NCBI GenBank assembly: GCA_958296235.1 | Contig: OY282457.1 | Coordinates: 3,963,338 to 4,027,337, forward strand | Length of the DNA stretch: 64,000 nucleotides | Reading direction: 5' to 3' | Source: an uncultured Candidatus Binatia bacterium | GTDB lineage: Bacteria; Desulfobacterota; Binatia; Bin18 | Shown: in pieces, positions 35,938 to 43,961 of the stretch | How the letters are laid out: each line of letters begins with the position of its first letter | Numbering within the stretch: position 1 is the first letter of the stretch | Notes under the pieces: model-generated | Told to the model about the DNA's origin: nothing | The model's input: the letters and a program-made list of their open reading frames with translations, nothing else | Databases searched by the model: none | Translations under genes and position numbers: made by a program

Positions 35938-36019
35938 TCCCCTTCGACAGGCTCAGGACAGGCCTCCAGGGGAGCAGAAAGATTCCCTCCCCCTGTGAGG
36001 GGGAGGGCCAGGGTGGGGG
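35938..36019. repeat. Composite GC-rich repeat, full copy
   Basis: Contains module A, beginning CCCCTTCGACAGGCTCAGGA and ending CCTCCAGGGGAG (about 35938-35974), followed by module B, CCCTCCCCCTGTGAGGGGG with AGGGCCAGGGTGGGGG (35984-36018). Module A also occurs near 40575 and, inverted, near 62574. Confidence 0.85.
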
Positions 36020-36040
36020 TATGTAGTTGAGGGAAGTCCG

Positions 36041-37270
36041 ATGATTACATCCATCCGACTGAAGAATTTCAAGAACTTTGCCAATGAGACCCTGCGCGTC
36101 GGCCCGTTTACGCTCCTTGTGGGAGCTAACGCCAGTGGTAAGAGCAATATTCGCGATGCCTTCCGCTTTCTGCACGGTATTGGGCGGGGCTACACGTTAG
36201 CAGAGATTTTCGGCGGCAAACGCGAGGCCGGATGGAAACCGATCCGTGGTGCGATGGATGAGATTACACGGTTCGGGCAGCAGGCGTTTTCTATTGAGAT
36301 TGAGCTGAAGCTGTCAAATGGGAATACAAGCTATTTGATTGAGGCCGGTGCCGACAAAAAAAGATATGGTGAATTTGGGGTTGCCAAAGAAGAACTAAAA
36401 CTCGAATCAACACCCATCTACACAGCTCACAGTGACGGTATAAATCTCAGGGTTTGCGGTGCGTGGGACCAAACGAAAAAGGACATTCCGTTTGACTTAG
36501 GTCGGCCAGCCCTGACACAACTCATAAAGTTCTTTAGGCGTGAGCAGGCAATCAGCGATAGAATGATGGAGGAACTCTGCTCCATTCTATCTGACATGCG
36601 TTTCCTGGAACTCTCGCCGGAGCAAATGCGTGAGCCTGCTTTCCCAGGCGCGACCCTGTTGGGCGACAGGGGTGAGAACTTGCCAGTGGTTTTGCGAGAA
36701 ATCTGCACCGACCCCAAACGCAAGGAACTTCTCACCAGTTGGCTTGCCGAGCTTACCCCGATGGATGTGAAGGATTTTGAGTTTCCCACTGATCCTAGCG
36801 GTCGGGTCCACCTTACAATTTGTGAGAAGAACGGCAGAAAGGTCTCTGCCGCTAGTGCTTCGGACGGTACGTTGCGTTTTCTTGCTATGCTGGCCGTGTT
36901 GCTCGACGCTAGCCCGAACGGTCTGTATTTCTTCGAGGAGATCGACACGGGCATTCACCCGGCGCGGCAGTGGCTATTACTCGAACTGATCGAAAAGCAA
37001 ACTGCAAAGAACAACATTCAGATAATAACCACCACCCACGCGCCTGACCTGCTGACCTTCGTCAACGACAGTACCTTCGAGAATATGTCCGTTGTCTGCC
37101 GTCTGGAAGACTCGCAGGACGCTGTCATCCGCCGGGTCGCCGAACTGCCCAACGCCAAGGACTTACGGACATCCAAAGAAGGGTTGGGACGCCTGCTTGC
37201 CGAAGGCTGGATGGAAACCGCGCTGGCCTTCACCGAAGATCTCGACGAAGCGGAGGCAGACGGAGAATGA
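36041..37270 (+). CDS. AAA/ABC-type ATPase of the OLD/AAA15 group
   Basis: The 409-residue protein has a SMC/RecF-like head. N-terminal MITSIRLKNFKNF leads to the Walker A loop GANASGKS (residues 28-35). A signature-like SASDGTLRFLAML is near residue 272, Walker B LYFFEEID near 296-303 (the second E is the likely catalytic glutamate), and the switch histidine TTHAPDLL near 330. Members of this family serve as the ATPase part of defence pairs such as PARIS, AbiL and OLD-type systems. No TOPRIM domain is fused; instead the next gene, overlapping by 4 bp, encodes a small TOPRIM-like partner. An anti-phage role is inferred from this arrangement, not shown. Confidence 0.85.
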   Translation: MITSIRLKNFKNFANETLRVGPFTLLVGANASGKSNIRDAFRFLHGIGRGYTLAEIFGGKREAGWKPIRGAMDEITRFGQQAFSIEIELKLSNGNTSYLIEAGADKKRYGEFGVAKEELKLESTPIYTAHSDGINLRVCGAWDQTKKDIPFDLGRPALTQLIKFFRREQAISDRMMEELCSILSDMRFLELSPEQMREPAFPGATLLGDRGENLPVVLREICTDPKRKELLTSWLAELTPMDVKDFEFPTDPSGRVHLTICEKNGRKVSAASASDGTLRFLAMLAVLLDASPNGLYFFEEIDTGIHPARQWLLLELIEKQTAKNNIQIITTTHAPDLLTFVNDSTFENMSVVCRLEDSQDAVIRRVAELPNAKDLRTSKEGLGRLLAEGWMETALAFTEDLDEAEADGE

Positions 37271-37842
37271 ATGTTCTCATCATTCCTGAAGACTTCCGCA
37301 AGGATCAATATATTCTCAAACCTCTTTTCTCACGGCTCCTTCAAGCCATTGGCAGGCCACGTATACGTGTTGAGATTTGTCGTGCTCCTCTGCTTGGTGG
37401 CGTTGGGGAAGCGTTGAAGTCGGAGCGCATTGCAGATGTTGTGAGAAAGCACGGCGGAATGACGGATATCTTCATCCTGTGCATAGACCGTGACGGCGAT
37501 ACGAACCGGCGTCAGAGACTCAACCGTATTGAATCAGAGTTCACAGATGACAGGAGGGTATTCTTAGCCGAGCATGCCTGGGAAGAACTTGAAACCTGGG
37601 TTCTGGCGGGTCTCAATCTGCCCAGCGAGTGGCGATGGACGGACGTGCGCGCCGAGGTGTCAGTCAAAGAGCGATACTTTGAGCCGCTGGCCGTCTGGCG
37701 TAACATTGCTGATGCTCGTGGTGGTGGCCGTAAGACACTAGGCGAAGAAGCCGCCCGCAACATTCCTGCAATCCGTCGGAAATGCCCCGAAGACTTCAAC
37801 GCCCTAGCTCAGCGGCTGGAAACTCACCTCCAAAGTAATTGA
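37267..37842 (+). CDS. TOPRIM-like partner of the ATPase (RloB/DUF4276-like size class)
   Basis: A 191-residue protein whose ATG overlaps the ATPase stop. The N-terminal strand MNVLIIPEDF places an acidic residue (Glu8) where TOPRIM proteins have theirs. FILCIDRDGD (Asp74, Asp76, Asp78) follows a hydrophobic strand as in the second TOPRIM motif, and HAWEELETWVLAGL (Glu106-Glu109) resembles the helix seen in RloB/DUF4276-type partners. Such domains are usually metal-dependent nucleases or toxins held in check by the ATPase. The fold assignment is by motif only; family name is not certain. Confidence 0.65.
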   Translation: MNVLIIPEDFRKDQYILKPLFSRLLQAIGRPRIRVEICRAPLLGGVGEALKSERIADVVRKHGGMTDIFILCIDRDGDTNRRQRLNRIESEFTDDRRVFLAEHAWEELETWVLAGLNLPSEWRWTDVRAEVSVKERYFEPLAVWRNIADARGGGRKTLGEEAARNIPAIRRKCPEDFNALAQRLETHLQSN

Positions 37843-37891
37843 ACCGGGACGATATGACCCAACCCCCCCCCTTTTTCTTGTGGACTTCTCT

Positions 37892-38536
37892 ATGCGATTT
37901 GAAGCGGTGATCTTTGACTGCGACGGGGTGCTTGTGGACAGCGAGACCCTCGAAAATCAGGTGTTTGTTGAGTGTGTGGCCGCCCTGGGCCTGAACCTGA
38001 CGGTAGCCGAGGCGGTCGAACTGTATAAAGGGCGCAAGCTGGCGGAGTGTATAGCCGATGTTGAAGAACGTCTGGGTCGCTGTGTGCCGGACACTTTTAT
38101 TCCCGACTTCCGGGCGCAGAGCGCCAGAGTCTTTCAGCACCACTTGCAGCCGATCCCTGGTGTTGAAGCGGCCATTCAGACCGTACAGGCCCGGTCTGTC
38201 CCGTTCTGTGTCGCCTCCAGCGGACCGCGGGAGAAAATAGAAGCGAACCTCGGTATTACTGGTCTGCTGTCGTATTTTCAGGGGGCTATTGTGAGTGCGT
38301 ATGAAGTCGGAAGCTGGAAGCCTGACCCTGGCCTGTTTCTCCATGCGGCCCGGACGCTTGGCGTTCCCCCCGAAACCTGCGCGGTAATTGAAGACAGCCT
38401 GCCTGGAGTGCAGGCTGGTGTGGCGGCTGGCATGACCGTATTCGGCTATGCCCGAGACACATCGGCGGAAACCCTGGCTGCCGCCGGGGCTCAGGTCTTT
38501 CAGGATATGCGCCAGCTCCCCGCTTTGCTCCAATGA
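37892..38536 (+). CDS. HAD-superfamily phosphatase/phosphoglucomutase-like (subfamily IA)
   Basis: The frame can start at GTG 37880, but ATG 37892 gives the standard MRFEAVIFDCDGVLVDSE. The 214-residue product has all four HAD motifs: FDCDGVLVDSE (nucleophile and acid aspartates), CVASSGPREKIE (Ser), the Lys in SWKPDPGLFLHA and the acidic VIEDSLPGVQAG. The alpha-helical C1 cap after motif I fits subfamily IA hydrolases such as beta-phosphoglucomutase or sugar-phosphate phosphatases. The specific substrate is not evident. Its stop overlaps the aminotransferase start by 4 bp. Confidence 0.9.
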   Translation: MRFEAVIFDCDGVLVDSETLENQVFVECVAALGLNLTVAEAVELYKGRKLAECIADVEERLGRCVPDTFIPDFRAQSARVFQHHLQPIPGVEAAIQTVQARSVPFCVASSGPREKIEANLGITGLLSYFQGAIVSAYEVGSWKPDPGLFLHAARTLGVPPETCAVIEDSLPGVQAGVAAGMTVFGYARDTSAETLAAAGAQVFQDMRQLPALLQ

Positions 38537-39792
38537 AACATCACCTTTCTTCCGGCCCTGAACCTCTCTATGCTGAGATGAACGACTCAGTGTTGGGAGT
38601 GGTCGAACAAGTGACACAGGTGAACGCCAAACAGCAGGGGCCCATTCAGGCCAGAGAACAAATCGAACGGTTGCCGACCTCGAAGATTCGGGCCATTGCC
38701 AATGCCAGCCTTGGGCTCGAAGGCTTGATTCCGCTCTGGTTTGGGGAGTCAGACCTGCCCACGCCGGAGTTTATCAAGCAGGCCGGCGCGGACGCCCTGA
38801 TGCAGGGCTGTACGTTTTACACCCATAACCGGGGGATTCCCGAGCTCCGCGCCGCGCTGGCTGAATACGCCTCCGGTTTGCACGCCCGCCCGGTGAACGA
38901 AGACCGCATTACCGTTACCGCCTCCGGTTGCGTGGCGATCAATCTCATCCAGCAGGTTCTGACCGACCCCGGCTCCAATACGGTTGTGGTTGGGCCCTTA
39001 TGGCCCAACTTGATCGAGACCATCCATATTATGGGTGGGGAGACACGGATTGTGCCGCTGACGTTTGGTGAGCAGGCCTGGACGCTTGATCTGGACCGGC
39101 TCTTTGACCAAGTTGATGACAAGACCACCGCGCTCCTCATCAACTCCCCCGGCAATCCCACCGGCTGGGTCATGGAAAGGGACGGCCAGCAGGCCGTGCT
39201 CAATTTTTGCCGGCAGCGTGGCCTGTGGTTGATTTCTGATGAGGTCTACCATCGTCTGGTCTATAACCGGCCCGTTGCGCCGTCCTTGCTGGACCTGGCC
39301 GAGCCAGATGACAAGGTCCTGGTGATTAACAGTTTCTCTAAGACCTGGGCCATGTCGGGCTGGCGGCTGGGTTGGGTGACAGCTCCGCCGAGACTGGGCG
39401 AGGTCTTTGAAAAGGTCATCGAGTTTCACTACTCATGCCCGGCCCATTTTACCCAACGAGCCGGGGTCACCGCGGTGGTGGAAGGCGAACAATTCGTACG
39501 CGATATGGCGCAGCGCTATCGAGCCGCTCGCGACCTGAGCGTGGAACGGCTGCGGGCCATGCCGCGCGTTCGGGTCCACTCTCCACCCGGCTCTTTTTAT
39601 CTCTTCTTCGCCGTGGACGGGATGACAGACAGTGTGGCTGAGTGTCGCCGTTTTGTATCCGAGGCCAGGGTGGGTCTTGCGCCGGGCGCGGCGTTTGGCG
39701 CGGCCGGCGAAGGATTTATCCGTCTGTGTTTCGCCAATAACCCGGAGACCTTGCACGAAGCCTTTGACCGGCTTGCCAGGGTGCTGGCCTAA
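38533..39792 (+). CDS. PLP-dependent aminotransferase, class I/II
   Basis: A 419-residue fold-type I aminotransferase. After a variable N-terminus it shows YTHNRGIPELRAALAEYASGLH, ITVTASGCVAINLIQQVLTDPGS, LLINSPGNPTGWVM (PLP-contacting Asn/Pro), LWLISDEVYHRLVYN (Asp binding the pyridine nitrogen, plus Tyr) and VINSFSKTWAMSGWRLGW, where the Lys in SFSK forms the Schiff base. A C-terminal FIRLCFANNPE contains the substrate-carboxylate Arg. It probably transaminates an alpha-amino acid; aspartate/aromatic specificity cannot be decided. ATG overlap with the HAD gene suggests co-translation. Confidence 0.93.
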   Translation: MKHHLSSGPEPLYAEMNDSVLGVVEQVTQVNAKQQGPIQAREQIERLPTSKIRAIANASLGLEGLIPLWFGESDLPTPEFIKQAGADALMQGCTFYTHNRGIPELRAALAEYASGLHARPVNEDRITVTASGCVAINLIQQVLTDPGSNTVVVGPLWPNLIETIHIMGGETRIVPLTFGEQAWTLDLDRLFDQVDDKTTALLINSPGNPTGWVMERDGQQAVLNFCRQRGLWLISDEVYHRLVYNRPVAPSLLDLAEPDDKVLVINSFSKTWAMSGWRLGWVTAPPRLGEVFEKVIEFHYSCPAHFTQRAGVTAVVEGEQFVRDMAQRYRAARDLSVERLRAMPRVRVHSPPGSFYLFFAVDGMTDSVAECRRFVSEARVGLAPGAAFGAAGEGFIRLCFANNPETLHEAFDRLARVLA

Positions 39793-39880
39793 GCGCCGCG
39801 GGGACGGCCCCTCTTTACTTCTTTCCGGCGTGCCCCATAGAGTGCAGGGAGTAAGCGCATTCCATTTCGAGGAGGACAGT

Positions 39881-40492
39881 ATGAAAATCCATGACGCGAC
39901 AACCGCGCCCAATCCACGCCGAGTACGCATATTCATTGCGGAAAAAGGCATTACGGTGCCATACGAACAGGTTGATATCGTCAACGCGGTCAATCGCGGC
40001 GAGGAATTCCGAACACATAAGAACCCTATGGGCACCCTGCCCGTACTCGAACTTGACGACGGCGCCTGCATTGCCGAAAGTGGGGCGATCTGCCGCTATT
40101 TTGAGGAACTCCATCCCGACCCGCCACTTATGGGCGTAGACGCGCAGGACAAGGCGATTGTCGAGATGTGGAATCGTCGCATGGAATTTGAACTCTTTCA
40201 GCCGACGACCCTGGCCTTTCAACAACAGCACGCCTTCTTCAAAGGCCGGGTGCCCCAGGTGCCGGCGTATGCCGCGGTGTCAAAAGAGAAGGCGGAAAAG
40301 AGTCTGGCCTGGCTGGACGAAGTGTTAGCCGACCGCCAATACATTGCGGGCGCGCGCTACACCGTTGCCGATATTGTGGCTCAATGTGCGGTGGATTTTG
40401 GCCGGGTGGTAAAAATTGCGATCCAGCCGGATCAAAAAAACCTGGCTCGCTGGCACGAAGAAGTCTCCGCCCGTCCGAGCGCCAAAGCGTAA
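39881..40492 (+). CDS. Glutathione S-transferase family protein
   Basis: A 203-residue GST starting at the ATG after GAGGAGGA; an open frame to 39632 is not coding upstream. The thioredoxin-like N-terminal domain is MKIHDATTAPNPRRVRIFIAEKGI through NPMGTLPVLELDDGACIAESGAICRYFEEL, with the cis-Pro and the ES glutathione-binding pair. The helical C-terminal domain includes YIAGARYTVADIVAQCAVDFG with the conserved Asp of the N-capping box. The family conjugates or isomerises with glutathione. The protein lacks a cysteine at the active-site position. No substrate is implied by neighbours. Confidence 0.92.
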   Translation: MKIHDATTAPNPRRVRIFIAEKGITVPYEQVDIVNAVNRGEEFRTHKNPMGTLPVLELDDGACIAESGAICRYFEELHPDPPLMGVDAQDKAIVEMWNRRMEFELFQPTTLAFQQQHAFFKGRVPQVPAYAAVSKEKAEKSLAWLDEVLADRQYIAGARYTVADIVAQCAVDFGRVVKIAIQPDQKNLARWHEEVSARPSAKA

Positions 40493-40560
40493 ACGCCAGA
40501 AATATCTCCTCCTCGGATGGGTGTTGCCCATTGGGTCCCGGCCCCCCGGACGGTCCGTCG

Positions 40561-40616
40561 GCCCCCTCACCCGGCCCTTCGACAGGCTCAGGACAGGCCT
40601 CCAGGGGAGAGGGGAA
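40561..40616. repeat. Composite GC-rich repeat copy
   Basis: CCCCCTCACCCGGCCCTTCG leads into module A (GACAGGCTCAGGACAGGCCT, then CCAGGGGAGAGGGG). It shows the two repeat modules nested in one element. Confidence 0.85.
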
Positions 40617-40625
40617 GACAAGCGG

Positions 40626-40660
40626 CCCGCTCCCAGCGGGAGCGGGGGTGGGTTTCTCTT
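40626..40660. terminator. Hairpin terminator candidate after the GST gene
   Basis: CCCGCTCCC-AGC-GGGAGCGGG (40626-40646) forms a perfect 9-bp stem with a 3-base loop, followed by GGTGGGTTTCTCTTT. It lies between convergent genes (GST rightward, MFS leftward) and may serve the rightward transcript. Confidence 0.55.
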
Positions 40661-40688
40661 TGCCCCGTCCCTTGTCCGGGGCAGGGGG

Positions 40689-41912
40689 TCAGCCGGCTGT
40701 GCGGATATAGGGGCCGGTCTCTTTCAATAACAGAAACAGCACGGCCGACAGCATGTAGCAGCCGCCCCAGAAGTAGAAGCCGGCCACCGGCGTGAGGCCG
40801 ACCAGCCACATGCCCACGACCGGGGCGAGTACGCCGCCCAGATAGCCGGCAGTGATGGCAATGCCCACTGCGGAGCCGGCCAGGCGGCGACCGACGCCTT
40901 CCATTTCCAGCGGGACCACGAACGCCAGTGGAGCCGCCCCGCCGAAGATGCCCCACATCAGGGCCACGATCCACAGCGGCGTGCCCAGCGCGTAGCCGGA
41001 CAGCACCATGCACGCCCCCGCAATGAACATGCCTGGCACATAGAAACGTTTGCGCAGCCCGACCCGGTCCGATAGGGACGGCACGACCAGCGCGCCGACC
41101 ACATAGGCCCACATAATCAGTGAGACAATAGTCCCGGCCGAGGTTGGGGTCATACCCTGCACGTCCACGAAATAGGTCGGCGCATAGCCGATGATGCCAA
41201 TATAACCGCCCAGAAACAGCATGTGACAGGCCGCGAGAGTCCAGGCGTCCCGGATACTGAGGACCTGACGGATCGCGGCTACAGTGCTCAGGCGCTCGGC
41301 CTCTGCCTCGGATGGTTCGTGCGCCCGGTCCCGGACGGTCATGAACCACAGCGCCCCAATGGCGACTGTGGCCACACCCAGAATAGTGGTCAGAGTGCGC
41401 CAGCCGCCGACCGGTTCCAGGACCAGCGGCGTCAGGGCCAGGGCCAGGGCCGCGCCCACGCCGTAACCGGCTTGGGTTACGCCATTGGCCATACCGAATT
41501 CCTCGGGCGCAAACCACATGCCCAGTGCTTTGGGGACGTTCGGAAACGTCAGGGCGAGGGCGACCCCGAACAGAAACATCCAGACATACATTGAGCTGAA
41601 ACCGGAGGCCGTGGCCCGCATGACCAGGGTGACGCCCATCAGCGCGACCCCCAGACCGACAATTTTCTGGACCCCGTAGCGGTCGCCCAGCGCTCCGCCA
41701 ATCATCGCCGAGACCAGCGTGCCAAAGGAGATGGCCGACCACAGCATACCCCAACTCGCCATATCCAGGCGCAGGTCGGCCAGCACCTGGGCGACGACCA
41801 TGACGATATACGTCCAGCCAAATCCAAAGGCAAAGGTGAAGACCAGAACGCTATTAGCAAGAACGAGCCAACGATAGCTATCTGCGGTCGCCTGTGTGTC
41901 TGTCATGGGCAT
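40689..41912 (-). CDS. MFS transporter
   Basis: A 407-residue polytopic protein with about twelve membrane segments in two six-helix halves. The loop after helix 2 carries GGALGDRYGVQK, the MFS 'G-x-L-x-D-R-x-G-x-R-K'-like motif, repeated in degraded form as PSLSDRVGLRKRF between helices 8 and 9. A charged central loop (RDRAHEPSEAEAERLS) separates the halves. It resembles nitrate/oxalate-formate or aromatic-acid-type permeases only in general plan. The substrate is unknown; placement near monooxygenases suggests uptake of an organic acid, which is inference. Confidence 0.88.
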   Translation of the reverse strand: MPMTDTQATADSYRWLVLANSVLVFTFAFGFGWTYIVMVVAQVLADLRLDMASWGMLWSAISFGTLVSAMIGGALGDRYGVQKIVGLGVALMGVTLVMRATASGFSSMYVWMFLFGVALALTFPNVPKALGMWFAPEEFGMANGVTQAGYGVGAALALALTPLVLEPVGGWRTLTTILGVATVAIGALWFMTVRDRAHEPSEAEAERLSTVAAIRQVLSIRDAWTLAACHMLFLGGYIGIIGYAPTYFVDVQGMTPTSAGTIVSLIMWAYVVGALVVPSLSDRVGLRKRFYVPGMFIAGACMVLSGYALGTPLWIVALMWGIFGGAAPLAFVVPLEMEGVGRRLAGSAVGIAITAGYLGGVLAPVVGMWLVGLTPVAGFYFWGGCYMLSAVLFLLLKETGPYIRTAG

Positions 41913-42128
41913 GACCCTGCCACAGGGAGTCGGGCGCGTCTATGGTCCGGCGATGAATCTGCGCAGCGCTGGGCGAGGCGAAACGTCCAGGTTGTTCTTC
42001 AACTATCGCGCCCAGCAGTGTAAGACAAATTGTCCGGCGCAGTGAGGCGATACGCTTCCTCGGCCCGACTGCGGAATGCGGAGAGGAGGGTCTGGGACGT
42101 ATGGACTCCTGAGCTTGCGTGCCTCTTT

Positions 42129-42692
42129 ATGGACGCCAAAGACGAATACCGCATCGACTTTTTGTATCGGGCGCTGCACGATGCCCAGGAGACCATTCGG
42201 TCCACTGACGCGAAGGCCGAGATTGTCATCGTTCTCGTTGGCGGGGTCCTGGCCTTTATCGGGGCGATCCACGCCCGGATTGATACGCTGCCTTTACAGG
42301 TCCTGACGACCATTGGATTAGTCCATGTTCTTATTGCCGCAGTGTGCGCAATCTGGGCGCTCAACCCACGGGTCAATCCAGAAGAGTTCATCGATGGGGA
42401 TGGTGTGGAACCGCTGCCACTCTATTACCTCCACATTAAACCCGCCGTGACCGGGTGGCGTATGTTTCTTCCGTGGCGCGCGGGGAATTATATGGAGATG
42501 TCGGTCGCGGAATATCTGCGCCTCCTCGAAGCGCTTGACGCGGACGGCCTGCGGAGGGTGCTGGTCTATGAACTCCTCAAAGTCTCGTTCATCCGAGAGG
42601 AAAAGCGGGTGCAGGTTGCCTGGGCTGTCCGCTTTATCCGACTGGCCGGTGGATTCTTCGCTCTCCTGGTGGTGAGCCTGTATCTGCTGTGA
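42129..42692 (+). CDS. Pycsar-effector-like transmembrane protein (PycTM / DUF5706-like)
   Basis: I use ATG 42129 (187 residues); the longer frame from 42030 has no support. An N-terminal helix ends in HDAQETIRSTDAKAEIV, where Asp27-Ala-Lys29-Ala matches the 'aD.KA' hallmark of PycTM effectors, followed by two membrane helices (about 31-47 and 57-77), a YYLHIKPAVTGW segment, an amphipathic LRRVLVYELLKVSFIREEKRVQ helix and a final membrane helix (about 170-187). PycTM proteins disrupt the inner membrane after binding cCMP or cUMP in Pycsar phage defence. No pyrimidine cyclase gene is present within the window, so it is an orphan here. Divergent from the MFS gene. Confidence 0.6.
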   Translation: MDAKDEYRIDFLYRALHDAQETIRSTDAKAEIVIVLVGGVLAFIGAIHARIDTLPLQVLTTIGLVHVLIAAVCAIWALNPRVNPEEFIDGDGVEPLPLYYLHIKPAVTGWRMFLPWRAGNYMEMSVAEYLRLLEALDADGLRRVLVYELLKVSFIREEKRVQVAWAVRFIRLAGGFFALLVVSLYLL

Positions 42693-42707
42693 CGGTTCGG
42701 ACCAAAC

Positions 42708-42737
42708 GGGGAGGGGGAGGGCCAGGGTGGGGGGCGT
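42708..42737. repeat. Module B repeat copy
   Basis: GGGGAGGGGGAGGGCCAGGG followed by TGGGGGGC, immediately downstream of the PycTM-like gene; same module as at 35984. Confidence 0.75.
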
Positions 42738-42851
42738 TGAGCCAGCAGTGGGGACGGGAGAGGTTAAACGGAACCAGTACCGTCTTTCGTCTCCTCTGGC
42801 CTGATTGTTTTGGGTTTGGTATGGTCCACGTTTCAGAGGAGGAGGGGCTGT

Positions 42852-43925
42852 ATGCCTACGCCCAAATTAAAGGGCCGTGTTGTGATTGGTCTGTGTCTGG
42901 CCGGAATGCTGACATTTGGCTGCGCACCCAGCGAACCGCCGGAGGTGTCCTTGCAGCAGACTGAGCCGGAAGAGCCTGAGACCGTTCAGATGGCCACTGA
43001 CCCGGCCCCGCTTGAGCCCACGGACGAGTACGATGTGATAGACCCGGACATGAGTTGCGAGGACGCGAACCGCTTCTCGGTGCGGACGGTTGAGCGTTTG
43101 GGCTATGAGGTGACGGCCTTCACGCCGGCTTCGGACGACACACAGGGCGTGATAGCGGCGAAGCAGATGGGCCGTTGGGGCGGCGAGGAGGGCGTGTCCG
43201 TCACCATCGCCTGCGGTCCGAACGGCGTCCGTATCGCCACTCGCTCAGATGTGACCCCATGTGAGCAGGCTAATATGGCGATGCGCCGGGCCCTGGAGAG
43301 CAGCGGATTTACCATTACGACCTATACCCCGGCCAGCCTGATAAAGGCCGGTCTGATTGCAGGCGAAAAGGAAGGGGCGGAACCGACCTCCATCACCATT
43401 ACCTGTTATATCGAACGGAACCGAGTGGAGATGGACACCAGCGAGGACAGCCCGATCCTGGGAAATGTTGCCTTCTATCAAGCCCTGAGCGACTTCCAAC
43501 TCGGGTTTTTCACTGCTTTTAACAAGCTGGAAGAGCGGCTGGCGAGGAACCCGGCGGATCAGGACCGGCTGTATGTGGCGCTACGGCCGCTCAATGTGGT
43601 TGACAATCAGGTGGTCTTTGGGACCAGGGAATTGGCCGTGCTGCCGCTCAAGGTCAATATCTCTAATCCGACCCGGCAGACGTATCTGCTCGAAACCCAG
43701 CGGATCATGCTCCTGGACGCTGCCGGGAAACGGGTGAAGCCCATCAGTGAGGGCGAGTCGCCTTTTCCCGCTCCGCCGCTGACAGACCGTCCGGTTGGGC
43801 CGGGGGCCAGTATTCAGGGCTATTTATACTATCCGTTGGGAACATATACGGGCGCGCGCGGGTCGCTGGCCGATCAGCGCAATCAGGAGCGAGAGGGGTT
43901 CAGCGTCGAATTCAAAGCGTGGTGA
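42852..43925 (+). CDS. Lipoprotein with two tandem repeat domains, unknown function
   Basis: ATG 42852 follows GAGGAGGAGG and opens a lipoprotein signal: MPTPKLKGRVVIGLCLAGMLTFGC, with lipobox LTFGC. The 357-residue mature protein has a Pro/Glu-rich linker, then two similar units of about 60 residues: CEDANRFSVRTVERLGYEVTAF with TPASDDTQGVIAAKQ, and CEQANMAMRRALESSGFTITTYTPAS. Each ends in a strand with a cysteine (VTIACGPNG, ITITCYIERN), so one disulfide per unit is possible. A C-terminal beta-rich domain (about 200-357) follows with LAVLPLKVNISNPTRQTYLLE, like a DUF4352/telomeric-type immunoglobulin fold. The function is unknown; it should be anchored in the periplasm or outer membrane. Confidence 0.7.
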   Translation: MPTPKLKGRVVIGLCLAGMLTFGCAPSEPPEVSLQQTEPEEPETVQMATDPAPLEPTDEYDVIDPDMSCEDANRFSVRTVERLGYEVTAFTPASDDTQGVIAAKQMGRWGGEEGVSVTIACGPNGVRIATRSDVTPCEQANMAMRRALESSGFTITTYTPASLIKAGLIAGEKEGAEPTSITITCYIERNRVEMDTSEDSPILGNVAFYQALSDFQLGFFTAFNKLEERLARNPADQDRLYVALRPLNVVDNQVVFGTRELAVLPLKVNISNPTRQTYLLETQRIMLLDAAGKRVKPISEGESPFPAPPLTDRPVGPGASIQGYLYYPLGTYTGARGSLADQRNQEREGFSVEFKAW

Positions 43926-43961
43926 ACGAAGGAAACTCAAAAACAGAATGGAGGACGGCTC

